Source of the DNA: JBBILU01 sp037444775
GTDB taxonomy: Bacteria; Patescibacteriota; Gracilibacteria; BD1-5; UBA6164
Reading direction: 5' to 3'
Length of the DNA: 13,337 bases
NCBI GenBank assembly: GCA_037444775.1
Contig: JBBILU010000028.1
Location: forward strand, 1 to 13,337
Positions 1 to 8,117 of the stretch are shown here, piece after piece. The position numbers and the translations under genes were made by a program. The notes under the pieces are model-generated. The model worked only from the letters and a program-made list of their open reading frames with translations. It was not told where the DNA came from and ran no database searches. How positions within the stretch are numbered: the first letter of the stretch is position 1; each line of letters starts with the position of its first letter.

Positions 1-80
1 CTATCATCTCAAAAGTAACATAATTTTTTGATAATTATTTATTTTGTTAAAATGTGATTAGTAAGCCATATTTAACTATT

Positions 81-221
81 ATGAATTTTAGAAAAAATTT
101 TAATCTATTTTTTTGACTTGTTTTGCTCTTTAGTATCTCATCTCTGAGTCTTTTCAAGTGGTCGGATTTGAGTGGGACGATACAAGAAAAGAGCCAAAAA
201 AATTTGACTTTTTTAAATTAG
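81..221 (+). CDS. possible small membrane protein (46 aa), uncertain
   Basis: This ATG-to-TAG frame is open only if its single in-frame TGA is read as Gly. It would give a 46-residue peptide with a short basic start (MNFRKNFN), a hydrophobic stretch at about residues 9-25 and a polar tail, which resembles a one-helix membrane peptide. I recognise no family. The -35 of the clpB promoter and the first bases of the CIRCE element lie inside its 3' end, and the same DNA can fold into a long imperfect helix. It may therefore be a chance frame over a non-coding leader. There is no Shine-Dalgarno, but the real genes here lack one too. Confidence 0.25.
121..199 (+). other. possible structured RNA or DNA element in the region upstream of clpB
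   Basis: GCTCTTT (125-131) pairs with AAAGAGC (188-194), and GTATC (133-137) pairs with GATAC (179-183). With one bulged C (195), the flanking T run (121-124) can also pair with A196-A199. The result is an imperfect helix of about 16 bp enclosing roughly 41 nt that are richer in G+C than their surroundings. It matches no riboswitch or RNA family that I recognise. It overlaps the dubious 46-aa ORF and ends just before the clpB promoter. Confidence 0.3.
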
Positions 222-231
222 CACTTACACT
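204..231 (+). promoter_or_regulatory. sigma70-type promoter of clpB
   Basis: A -35 TTGACT (204-209) is followed after 16 nt by a -10 like TACACT (226-231). Transcription would begin near 238, leaving an untranslated leader of about 40 nt before the clpB ATG. The -10 lies inside the CIRCE palindrome, the usual geometry for HrcA repression. Confidence 0.6.
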
Positions 232-244
232 ATGTAAGTGCTAA
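218..244 (+). promoter_or_regulatory. CIRCE operator (HrcA binding site) of clpB
   Basis: The inverted repeat TTAGCACTT-N9-AAGTGCTAA matches the CIRCE consensus TTAGCACTC-N9-GAGTGCTAA at eight of nine positions in each arm, with the exact 9-nt spacer. The departures are compensatory, so the palindrome stays perfect. CIRCE is the operator of the heat-shock repressor HrcA and controls chaperone genes. Its position over the -10 and 33 nt before clpB fits that role. The arms extend into a 12-bp stem followed by T6, so it also looks like a terminator, but the CIRCE match and the downstream chaperone make operator the better call. Confidence 0.88.
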
Positions 245-276
245 TTTTTTATTTTAATTTTTTAATTATAAAAAAT

Positions 277-2853
277 ATGAATATAGAAAAATTTACAATG
301 AATTCTAGTAAAAGAATTCAGGAAGCTCAAGATTTGGCTAATAAATCTAGACATTCTCAAATAACTTGAACACATTTATTGTATTCAATGCTTGTAAGTG
401 AAGATTCTCTTGTAAAAGAAATTTTACTTGATATTTGAGTAGATTTACAAATTTTTAAAAAGAATGTTTTTGATTTGATAAATAAGATTCCTACTGTTAA
501 CTGAAATTATCAACTTTCTATTAGTCAAGAATTGAATGATATTTTTAGAGAAGCTGAAATATTAGCTGATAAAATGTGAGACAGTTTTGTAACTGAAGAG
601 CATTTACTTTTGGCAATGTTATATTTTGGTGAAAATAAATTAAAAGAAGTTTTCTCTAGCTTTGCAATAACAGAAAGTAGTGTAAAAGAAGCTATTAATA
701 AAATGAGAAATTGAGAAAAAGTTACAGATAATGATTCAGAAAACAAAATGAATTCTTTGAAAAAGTATTGAATTGATTTGGTTGAATTAGCTAAAAAGTG
801 AAAAATAGATCCAGTTATTTGAAGAGAAGAAGAAATTAGAAGAACTTTACAAATTTTATCAAGAAGAACAAAAAATAATCCAGTTTTGGTTTGAGAACCT
901 TGAGTTGGTAAAACTGCAATTATTGAATGAATTGCTTTAAAAATTGTACAAAAAGAAGTTCCGGATAATTTAAAAAACAAAAAAATTATAACTCTTGATA
1001 TGTGAGCTTTACTTGCTTGAGCAAAATATAGATGAGAATTTGAAGAAAGACTAAAAGCAGTTATCAAAGAAGTTGAAAAATCAAGTGGAAATATAATTCT
1101 TTTTATTGATGAAATTCACACAATTGTTTGAGCTTGAGCAAGTGAAGGACAGGCAGATGCTTGAAATCTTTTGAAACCAAGTTTAGCAAGATGAGCTTTG
1201 CATTTAATTTGAGCAACAACAATTAACGAATACAGGAAATATATTGAAAAAGATTCTGCTTTAGAAAGAAGATTTGCTATAGTTTCAGTTGATGAACCAA
1301 ATAGGGAAGATACTCTTGCGATAATTAGATGAATAAAAGATAAATATGAAACTCATCATTGAATAAAAATTACTGATTCTGCAATAGAAGCAAGTGTTGA
1401 TTTATCAATAAAATATATTACAGATAGAAAACTTCCAGATAAAGCAATTGATTTAATGGATGAAGCTTTGTCAAGTGTGAAATTAAAATCTATTTCAAAA
1501 CCAGTTGAACTTGATATTCTTGAAAAAGAATTAAGAACAATAAGTATCGAATTGGAAGCTAAGAAAGCAGAAAGTTTCCCTCACCTAACCTCTCCTTTGA
1601 AGGAGAGGAATAGCACAAATTTAACTACAGAAAAATTTTCTGTATTAGAACAAAAGATAGCAAGTAAAAAAGAACAAATACAAACTTTAGAATCAGCTTG
1701 GAAAAAAGAAAAAGTTTTGATTACAAGAATGAAAGAAGCTAGAGAAAAAATAGATGATTTGAAAAACAAAGCAAATTCTTTTGAAAGAGAATGAAATCTT
1801 TGAGAAGTTGCAAGACTTAGATATTGAGAAATTCCAACTTTAGAAAAAGAAATTTTTGCAAGTGAAGAAGAATTAAAAAGTTTGCAAAAAAATTGAAAAA
1901 GTTTTTTAAAAGATAGAGTAACAAGTGAAGATATTGCTGAAATAATTAGTAAATGGACTTGAATTCCAACAACAAAGCTTCTTGAAACCGAAAAAGAAAA
2001 ATTATTACATTTAGAAGATTTTTTAAAAAAATCTGTCGTTTGACAAGATAAAGCTTTGGAGGCAGTGAGTAATGCAATTAGAAGAGCAAAAGCTTGATTA
2101 AATGAAGAAACAAAACCTCTTTGAAGTTTTTTATTTCTTGGACCAACTTGAGTTTGAAAAACCGAAACAGCCAAAGCTTTGGCAGAATTATTATTTAATG
2201 ATAAAAATGCTTTTGTAAGAATTGATATGAGTGAATATATGGAAAAACATTCTGTTTCAAGACTTATTGGCTCTCCTCCTTGATATGTTTGATATGAAGA
2301 ATGATGACAATTAACCGAAGCCGTTAGAAGAAAACCATATTCAGTTATTTTATTTGATGAAGTTGAAAAATCTCACAGAGATGTATTTAATACATTTTTA
2401 CAAGTTCTTGATGATTGAAGATTAACAGACTCTAAATGAAGAACAGTAAATTTCAAAAATACGATTATTATAATGACAAGTAATATTAAAGAAGACGAAT
2501 TAAAAACTTTTTTCAGACCAGAATTTTTAAATAGAATAGATGATATTGTTAAATTTAATTCTTTAGATGAAAAAGTTATAATTTGAATAATTGATATTTT
2601 GCTTAATAATGTTTCAAAAATTCTTGAAGCAAAAAATATAAAAACTGAATTTAGTGAGAATTTAAAAAAATATTTAGTAAAAATCTGATATGATTCTGAT
2701 TTTTGAGCAAGACCAATGAAAAGAGCAATTACAAGCTTAATTATGAATAATCTAAGTGTTAAATTATTAAACTCTGAAATAAATGCTTGAGATAATATTT
2801 TGATTGATGTAAGTGAAATTTGAGAGTTGCTAGTCACAAAAAAACTAGACTAA
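277..2853 (+). CDS. clpB: ATP-dependent disaggregase ClpB (Hsp100)
   Basis: This 858-aa AAA+ ring chaperone works with DnaK in the cytoplasm to pull proteins out of aggregates. Order of parts: Clp N-domain (about 1-150); AAA1 with Walker A GEPGVGKT (206-213, both outer Gly as TGA, K212) and Walker B LFIDE (E279); coiled-coil middle domain (about 405-530); AAA2 with Walker A GPTGVGKT (622-629, K628); the GYVGYEEGG pore stretch; LFDEVEK; and the C-terminal small domain with GARPMKRAI. K212 and E279 fall at the residue numbers I recall for E. coli ClpB, while the second Walker Lys is about 17 residues later. That shift is largely explained by an extra segment, S433-L449, encoded by a palindromic repeat inserted in frame. 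The region between AAA2 sensor 1 and the FRPEFLNRID motif is shortened. The gene stands alone, with a CIRCE/HrcA promoter before it and a terminator after it. Confidence 0.97.
1576..1612 (+). repeat. REP-like palindromic element inserted in frame in clpB
   Basis: The stretch has a CCCTCACCTAACC lead-in and a 9-bp stem, CCTCTCCTT (1589-1597) and AAGGAGAGG (1600-1608), with a 2-nt loop. It is far richer in C and G than the surrounding gene. It resembles a type of palindrome common between bacterial genes (CCCTCACCCTAACCCTCTCC...GGAGAGGG); that resemblance is from memory. It keeps the clpB frame and adds roughly residues 433-449, which have Pro and Ser/Thr where the ClpB middle domain normally has a continuous coiled coil. 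Confidence 0.75.
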
Positions 2854-2867
2854 AATCTAGTTTTTTT
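2838..2867 (+). terminator. intrinsic terminator after clpB
   Basis: A 12-bp stem pairs A7-CTAGA (2838-2849) with TCTAG-T7 (2856-2867) around a 6-nt loop that contains the clpB stop codon. The A run before and T run after make it usable on both strands. Confidence 0.85.
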
Positions 2868-2871
2868 GTTC

Positions 2872-2901
2872 TTGACATTTTCTCTAAATATTTTTTAATA
2901 T
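2872..2901 (+). promoter_or_regulatory. promoter of pheS
   Basis: A perfect -35 TTGACA (2872-2877) is followed after 18 nt by TAATAT (2896-2901), directly after the clpB terminator. A second weaker candidate is TTGACT (2938-2943), N16, TAAACT (2960-2965), closer to the pheS ATG. Confidence 0.6.
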
Positions 2902-2998
2902 TTTTGTTGAAGTTTTTACTAAAATAAATCAATAAATTTGACTTAAACGATAAAATTTTTAAACTTTGTAAGAAATTTTAAAATTTAAAAAATTGGAA

Positions 2999-4066
2999 AT
3001 GATAAGTAAATTAGATAATTTAAAACAAAAGTTTATTTCAGAAATAAATTTAGCAAAAAAAAGAGAAGATTTATTTGATTTAGAATCTAGATTTCTTTGA
3101 AAAAAATGAGAATTAAAAGAAATTCTTTCATCTTTAAAAGATTTAAGTATAGAAGAAAAAAAAGATTTTTGAGTAAAAGCAAATTCTTTGAAAGATTTTT
3201 TCTTGGAAGAAATAGGTAAAAAGCAAGAAGAAATAATAAAATTAGAATTTAAACAAATTGAAGTTGATGAGGCTATTGATGTTACTTTAGAATTTTCTGA
3301 AAAAAATAGAGGACATATGCATCCAATTTCTATAACTTCAAAAATTATTGAAGAAATTTTTGTTTCTCTTTGATTCAAAGTTGAAGATGGTCCACAAATA
3401 GAAATTGAGGAATATAATTTTGATAAACTAAATATTCCAGATAATCATCCTGCTCGTGATGTTTGGGATACTTTTTGGATAAATGATGAAATAAATAAGG
3501 GAAGAGAATCTGGAAATAAATATTTGCTTAGAACTCACACTTCTCCAGTTCAAATTAGATCTATGTTAAAATATCCTTTGCCAATAAAAATAATTGTTCC
3601 TTGAAGAGTTTTTAGATACGAACAAGAAGATGCTAGACATACTTGTAATTTCTATCAATTAGAATGACTTGTTGTTTGAGAGTGAATAAATTTCTGAAAT
3701 TTAAAATGGACACTTGAAACAGTTATGAAAAAACTTCTTTGAGAAAAAACAGAACTTAGATTTAGACCAAGTATTTTTCCATTTACAGAGCCAAGTGCTG
3801 AAATAGATGTAAGTTGTCAAATCTGTAGTTGAACTTGAGAAACGAAGTCTGGAAAATGTAGAATGTGTTCAGGAACAGGTTGGGTTGAACTTCTTTGAGC
3901 TTGAATGGTTCATCCAAAAGTTTTAGCTTGAGTTTGAATAGATCCAGAAGTTTATTCTTGATTTGCATTTGGTATGTGAATTGATAGAATTGCTGCTCAA
4001 AGATTTGGTGTTTCTAGCTCTAGAATGTTTTATCAAAGTAAATTAAAATTAAATAAACAATTTTAA
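2999..4066 (+). CDS. pheS: phenylalanyl-tRNA synthetase alpha subunit
   Basis: The alpha subunit of the alpha2-beta2 enzyme carries the class II catalytic core that activates Phe and charges tRNA-Phe. This 355-aa protein has an N-terminal coiled coil (about 1-90), the motif 2 region FRYEQEDARHTCNFYQLE (from residue 205) and motif 3 FAFGMGIDR (322-330), with Gly as TGA. A Cys cluster, C273-x2-C276 and C287-x2-C290, sits just before the motif 3 domain. Each half reads CxxCSGTG, like DnaJ zinc repeats, and is a variant of the CxxCxGxGC insert seen in many PheS. The HPARD motif uses the only CGT codon in the window; other Arg codons are almost all AGA. The pheT gene does not follow, so the beta subunit must be encoded elsewhere. 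Confidence 0.97.
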
Positions 4067-4068
4067 AA

Positions 4069-4737
4069 ATGATTACAAAATCAGGATTTTATAAACTGTC
4101 TTCTTTTGAAGAAAAAAATATTGAAATAAAAAAAGATTTAATAGTTTGTTTGTTTGATGATACAGACAAATCTTTTGATGTAAATATTTGAGATAATTCT
4201 ACTTTGGAATATTTTTCTTTCTTGGAAAAAAATTGTGAATTAAGCAAAAAATTTATTTGCCAAAATAATTCTACAGTTAAATTAAATAATGTTATTTATT
4301 CCTCAGAAAACAAAATAGATGCTGAAATTCTTTGAGAAACTTTTTGAAATGGAAATAATTTTGATATAAAAATTCTTAGTTTTGTTTGAAATAATGGTAA
4401 AATAAATATTGATTGAATTTTAAAAATTAATTCAGAAACTTCAAAAAACAAATGAATTCTTGAAGAAGAAAATATTTTTCTTTGAGAAAGTTGAGAAATT
4501 TTTTGAATTCCAACTTTGCTTGTTGAAACAAATGATGTTGAAGCAAGTCATTCTTGCAAAATGGAAAAAATAAGTAATGAAAAACTTTTTTATTTAAGAA
4601 GTAGGTGAATTTGAAAAGAAAATGCTTTAAGTCTTATTATAGAAGCAAAAATCAAACATTTATATTCTTGTCTTGAAATGTATGATAAAAATTTTTATGA
4701 TGAAATAATAAAATATATTATAGAAAAAATCAAATAA
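4069..4737 (+). CDS. sufD: SufD-like Fe-S cluster assembly protein (minimal form)
   Basis: SufB and SufD form the SufBC2D scaffold on which Fe-S clusters are built, with ATPase SufC. This 222-aa protein is about half the usual SufD length. It keeps the beta-helix core, seen as irregular beta-rich sequence, and the diagnostic C-terminal block LLVETNDVEASHSCKM (H161), followed by LFYLRSRGI and a helical tail. The His in the V-x-A-S-H motif corresponds to the functional SufD His; I see no counterpart of the SufB catalytic Cys, which favours SufD over SufB. It starts 2 nt after pheS and is probably cotranscribed with it. No sufB, sufC or sufS lies in the window. Similarly short SufB/D-core proteins are known in Patescibacteria. 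The sub-assignment SufD rather than generic SufB/D is an inference. Confidence 0.82.
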
Positions 4738-4830
4738 TTATGAAACAAAAAATATTTACAAGTCCCAAGAATTTTACTAAACTCCCCGAAAAGTTTTGGT
4801 AATTTTTGCTTGTGAATTTTTTTAAGCAGA

Positions 4831-4869
4831 ACTCTTATTTTAAGCTTTACGGTAAATAAGAGTTTTTTT
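4831..4869 (+). terminator. terminator or attenuator between sufD and proB
   Basis: CTCTTATTT (4832-4840) pairs with AAATAAGAG (4854-4862), with A4831-T4863 closing the stem and T7 after it. It ends only 19 nt before the proB ATG. Either proB is reached by read-through, or its promoter lies upstream and this hairpin is in its leader. The remaining 4738-4830 holds only a 20-codon frame and a small GCTT/AAGC hairpin. Confidence 0.75.
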
Positions 4870-4888
4870 ATTTTTTAAACTTAATTTT

Positions 4889-5644
4889 ATGGAAAATGTA
4901 AATATTGTGAAAATCGGGAGTGATTCAATTAATGAAGAAAATCTCTCAAAATTGCTTAGTGATATTATTGTTTTAGAAGATAAAACAAAAGAGAAGTTCA
5001 TAATTATTAGCTCTTGAGCTGTGAAATTATGAAAACAAAAAATAGAGAATTTTTGACTGAAAATAAATAATTTTTCAAAATCTTCTCTAGCCTCTATAGG
5101 CCAACAAGTTCTTATGCAAACTTATGAAAGGTTGATTTCAAATAAAAAGCTTATCTCTCAAATATTAATAGATGATTTTGCTTCTGAAATATTTTTAGCT
5201 AAAACATTGAAAAACTTGCTTGAAAATAATGTTTTTATAATAATTAATCATAATGATGCAACTCATAATGATGAACTAGAAAATCTCTCTCTAAAAGCAG
5301 ATAATGATAAAAATACGATTCATCTTTGCAAAGTTCTAAATTTGTTAGAAAATATAAAAATAAAAAAAGTAATATTTTTAACAAATACGAATTGATTGCT
5401 TGATGATAACAAAAATACAGTTTTATGATGAAAAGCTTTTTCCGAAAAAGAAAAAAGTTTTTACAAAAGTTTTGTAAAAAAAGAAAAAAGTTCTGCTTGA
5501 ACCTGATGAATGGAGTCAAAACTTGATTGTGCTTTTGAAGTTTTAGAATTTTGAGCAAAAGAAAGTATTATTGCAAATTCTAGAGATTGATTAGATTTTC
5601 TTATTTCATTAAATGAATACAGAATAACAAAGTTTTATTTGTAA
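4889..5644 (+). CDS. proB: glutamate 5-kinase-like protein (amino-acid kinase domain)
   Basis: Glutamate 5-kinase phosphorylates glutamate with ATP, the first step of proline synthesis. The 251-aa protein shows the order of the family: N-terminal VKIGS, IISSGAVKLG (G43 as TGA), ASIGQQVLMQTYERL, a divergent NHNDATHNDE...DND substrate region in place of NENDxV...GDND, FLTNTNGL, and the signature GTGGM followed by SKLD (204-208), in which all three Gly are TGA. It has only the kinase domain and no C-terminal PUA domain. The expected partner proA is absent, so the true substrate could differ. It is divergent from typical ProB, and another amino-acid kinase activity cannot be excluded. The toxin-antitoxin pair and proS follow. 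Confidence 0.78.
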
Positions 5645-5672
5645 AAAATTCAAATTTTTATAAAATGAGTTA

Positions 5673-5693
5673 AATTTAATTTTTAAATAAAAA
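5673..5693 (+). repeat. 21-nt leader repeat, copy 1
   Basis: This AT-only 21-mer (AATTTAATTTTTAAATAAAA plus A) ends 5 nt before the antitoxin ATG. An identical copy at 6394-6414 ends 6 nt before the proS ATG. It contains a 6-2-6 palindrome, TTTTTA-AA-TAAAAA. Weaker versions of its TTTAATTTTTAA core precede nrdB and clpB. Confidence 0.6.
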
Positions 5694-5698
5694 CAATT

Positions 5699-5944
5699 AT
5701 GGTTACATTAAATTTATGAAAAATAAAGGTAGAAGATGTTACTTTAGAAAAGTTTATAAAAGAACAAAATAATACTCAAATAAAATTACATTTTATTGAT
5801 TTTCTCAGAGCTAAAGCTAAAGAAGAAAGGAATTCAAAATGGTGAAAGTTTGTTGAAGAGATAAAAAAAGAACCATTACTTTCTTGAAAATCTGATGATT
5901 TTATAAAAGTATGAAAATCTTTTAGACAAAATTTTACTTTTTAA
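5699..5944 (+). CDS. probable antitoxin of the PIN-toxin pair
   Basis: The 81-aa protein is encoded 9 nt upstream of a PIN-domain toxin, the usual antitoxin-first order. It is charged and probably mostly helical, with a central FLRAKAKEERNSKWGKF stretch and three internal Gly encoded by TGA. I recognise no DNA-binding fold (AbrB, MazE, RHH) with confidence; the function is inferred from position and size. The first residues (MVTLNLGKIKVEDVTLEKFI) could be a short strand-helix segment as in ribbon-helix-helix proteins, but this is weak. The interval before it (5645-5698) holds an AT-rich stem, AAAAATT/AATTTTT, and the leader repeat. Confidence 0.55.
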
Positions 5945-5953
5945 ATCTAAATA

Positions 5954-6400
5954 ATGAGGTATATTTTAGATACAAATATAATTTCTTATCTTGATGATGA
6001 TACAAATATAAGCTATTACAGAATACTTAACAAAATGTCTTCTTTGAAAGCTTATGATGAGCTTTGTATTTCAATTTTATCTTTATTGGAATATCAAATA
6101 AGCATATCAAAAACAAGTTGAGAGTTAAAGATAAAGCTAGAAAAAAGAAAAAGCTTTTTCTTAGAAAATTTTAAATTACTTTGATTAGAAATTTGAATAG
6201 AAAATATATTTGTGAATCTGCTAGATTCTTATATGAAATTAACTTGAATTTCTGAAGGAAGTATTAAAAAACATTATTTTGATTTATTGATAGCTTCTAT
6301 TGCAATACAAAATAATGCAATATTAATAAGTAATGATAAAATTTTTGAGAATGTTAAACAAATAATCCCAGATTTCTTATACGAAAACTGGGCAATTTAA
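5954..6400 (+). CDS. vapC: VapC-family PIN-domain ribonuclease toxin
   Basis: PIN-domain toxins of type II toxin-antitoxin systems are Mg-dependent RNases that cleave tRNA or rRNA when the antitoxin is lost. The 148-aa protein has the expected acidic pocket: D6 in ILDTNIISYL, E46 in LSLLEYQ, D110 in YFDLLIASIA, and the ISNDKIF stretch (N127, D128) near the C-terminus. Length and motif spacing fit VapC. Its stop codon runs into the second copy of the 21-nt leader repeat. Gly codons include TGA, so the gene is fully adapted to the host code and not a recent arrival from a standard-code organism. Confidence 0.87.
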
Positions 6401-6414
6401 TTTTTAAATAAAAA
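6394..6414 (+). repeat. 21-nt leader repeat, copy 2
   Basis: This is identical to 5673-5693 and begins inside the last codons of vapC. It lies at almost the same distance from the following ATG (proS) as copy 1 from the antitoxin ATG. The two copies bracket the toxin-antitoxin module. Confidence 0.6.
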
Positions 6415-6420
6415 ATAATT

Positions 6421-8100
6421 ATGATAATTGAGCTATCTAAATTCCCTTTTAAAACACAAAAAACAATTCCAAATGGAAGTGATAACAAGTCAACTTGATT
6501 ATTATTACAATCTTGACTTATAAGACAAACAATGGCTTGAGTGTACACTTATACAACTCTTGGATTAAATGTTTTGAGAAAAATTGAAAATATTGTAAGA
6601 GAAGAAATGAATGCAATTTGATGTTATGAAACTAGTATGCCAAATCTTTCTCCAAAAGAGCTTTGGGAAACTACAAATAGATGGAATATTGATGTTTTAT
6701 TTCATGTTCCTGCTGCAAATGACAAAGAATATGCACTAAATTGTACACAAGAAGAACTTGTTACACCTTTAATGAAAGAATTTATCCAATCTTATAAAGA
6801 TTTACCAGTATGTGCCTATCAAATTCAATATAAATTTAGAAATGAAAAAAGAGCAAAATCTGGAATTTTAAGATGAAGAGAATTTATAATGAAAGATGCT
6901 TATTCTTTTCATGCTAGTGATGAAGAATTCAGACAATATTATGATACTATGGCAAAAGCCTATATGAAAGTATTTGAAAGATTAGGTCTCCTAAAAGATA
7001 CTTTTATAGCTTTGGCTGATTGAGGAACTTTTACTGATAAATATTCCCATGAATTTCAAGTTAAATTAGAAATTTGAGAAGATATTATTTTTAGAGATAT
7101 ACAAAGCTGAATTTGTTATAACAAAGAAGTAGCTCCTTCAAAAGTTTGAACAGAAAATATTTCTGATGAAATTTTGCAAGAAAAACAAGATATTTTGGCA
7201 GAATGAATTATTTGAGTTGAAGCTTTGGAAAAATATTTATGAATTTCAAAAAACAAAACTACCAAGACCATGATGTTTGAAACTGAAGATTCTAGGTTTA
7301 TTGTAGCTTCAGTAAGATGAGATTATAATATAAATACTTTGAAATTACAAAAAATTATTGGGTGCAAAAGCCTAAATTTAGCTAGTGAAGAAAGAGTTTT
7401 AAAAGAAACTGGAGCATCTATTGGTTATGCGGGAATTATCAATTTATCAAAAAATATTGAATTATTTTTAGATGATTCTTTAGATGGATTAACAAATTTT
7501 GAAACAGGAACAAATAAAACAGGATATCACTCAAAAAATGTAAACTTTTGAAAAGATTTAGAAAAACCTAATAAATTTTATGATTTCAAAGAAGTAAAAC
7601 TTTGAGACAAAAACCCTGAAAGTGGAGAAATTTATGAGGTTTTCAAGGCAAGTGAAATAGGAAATATTTTCCCTCTTGAAACTAAATTTTCTAAAGCTTT
7701 TTGACTAACTTATCTTGATGAAAATAATAAAGAACAAACTCCTTTAATGTGATGTTATTGAATAGGAGTTACTAGAGCAATGTGAATAGTCGCAGAATAT
7801 TATGCTTCAGAAAAGGGAATACTTTGGCCAGAAAATCTTGCTCCAGCTGATTATTATGTGATAGTTTTATGAGAAGAAAATCTTGATAAAGCAAAAGAAT
7901 TATGTATAAACTTAGAAAAAAAATGAAAAACTGTAATTTTTGATGATAGAATGTCAAAAAAAATTGGTTTTTGACAAAAAGCCTGAGACTGTGAGCTTTT
8001 CTGAATTCCAACAAGGATTGTTATTTCTACAAAGACTTTAGAGCTTTGATGATATGAAATTCTTGAAAGAGGAAAAGAAACAAGAATAGAAAAATTTTAA
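6421..8100 (+). CDS. proS: prolyl-tRNA synthetase, bacterial type
   Basis: This class II synthetase charges tRNA-Pro in the cytoplasm. The 559-aa protein is near full length. It shows GLLLQSGLIRQTMAGVYTY and SMPNLSPKELWETTNRW in the catalytic domain, RNEKRAKSGILRGREFIMKDAYSF (about 142-163, motif 2), motif 3 GIGVTR (447-452), and a C-terminal anticodon-binding domain with DDRMSKKIGFGQK and a conserved CELFGIPTRIVI stretch. Between motifs 2 and 3 lies an INS-type editing domain (about 225-380) that normally removes Ala mischarged on tRNA-Pro, so editing is probably retained. It follows vapC by 20 nt and has no Shine-Dalgarno; the ATG is fixed by its conserved N-terminus. Confidence 0.97.
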
Positions 8101-8117
8101 TTTTTAACATTTGTTTT

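Noticed and set aside
218..250. Terminator of an upstream gene
   Set aside because: The stem plus T6 looks like one, but the arms match the CIRCE consensus with exact spacing, overlap a promoter -10 and precede a heat-shock gene.
525..2174. Long minus-strand open frames opposite clpB (525-1067, 1581-2174)
   Set aside because: They are antisense shadows of a full-length ClpB with all motifs; their composition reflects the complementary codons, and no family is recognisable.
4740..4802. 20-codon ORF beginning 2 nt after sufD
   Set aside because: Too short, no recognisable motif and directly before a terminator; possibly a leader peptide but nothing supports it.
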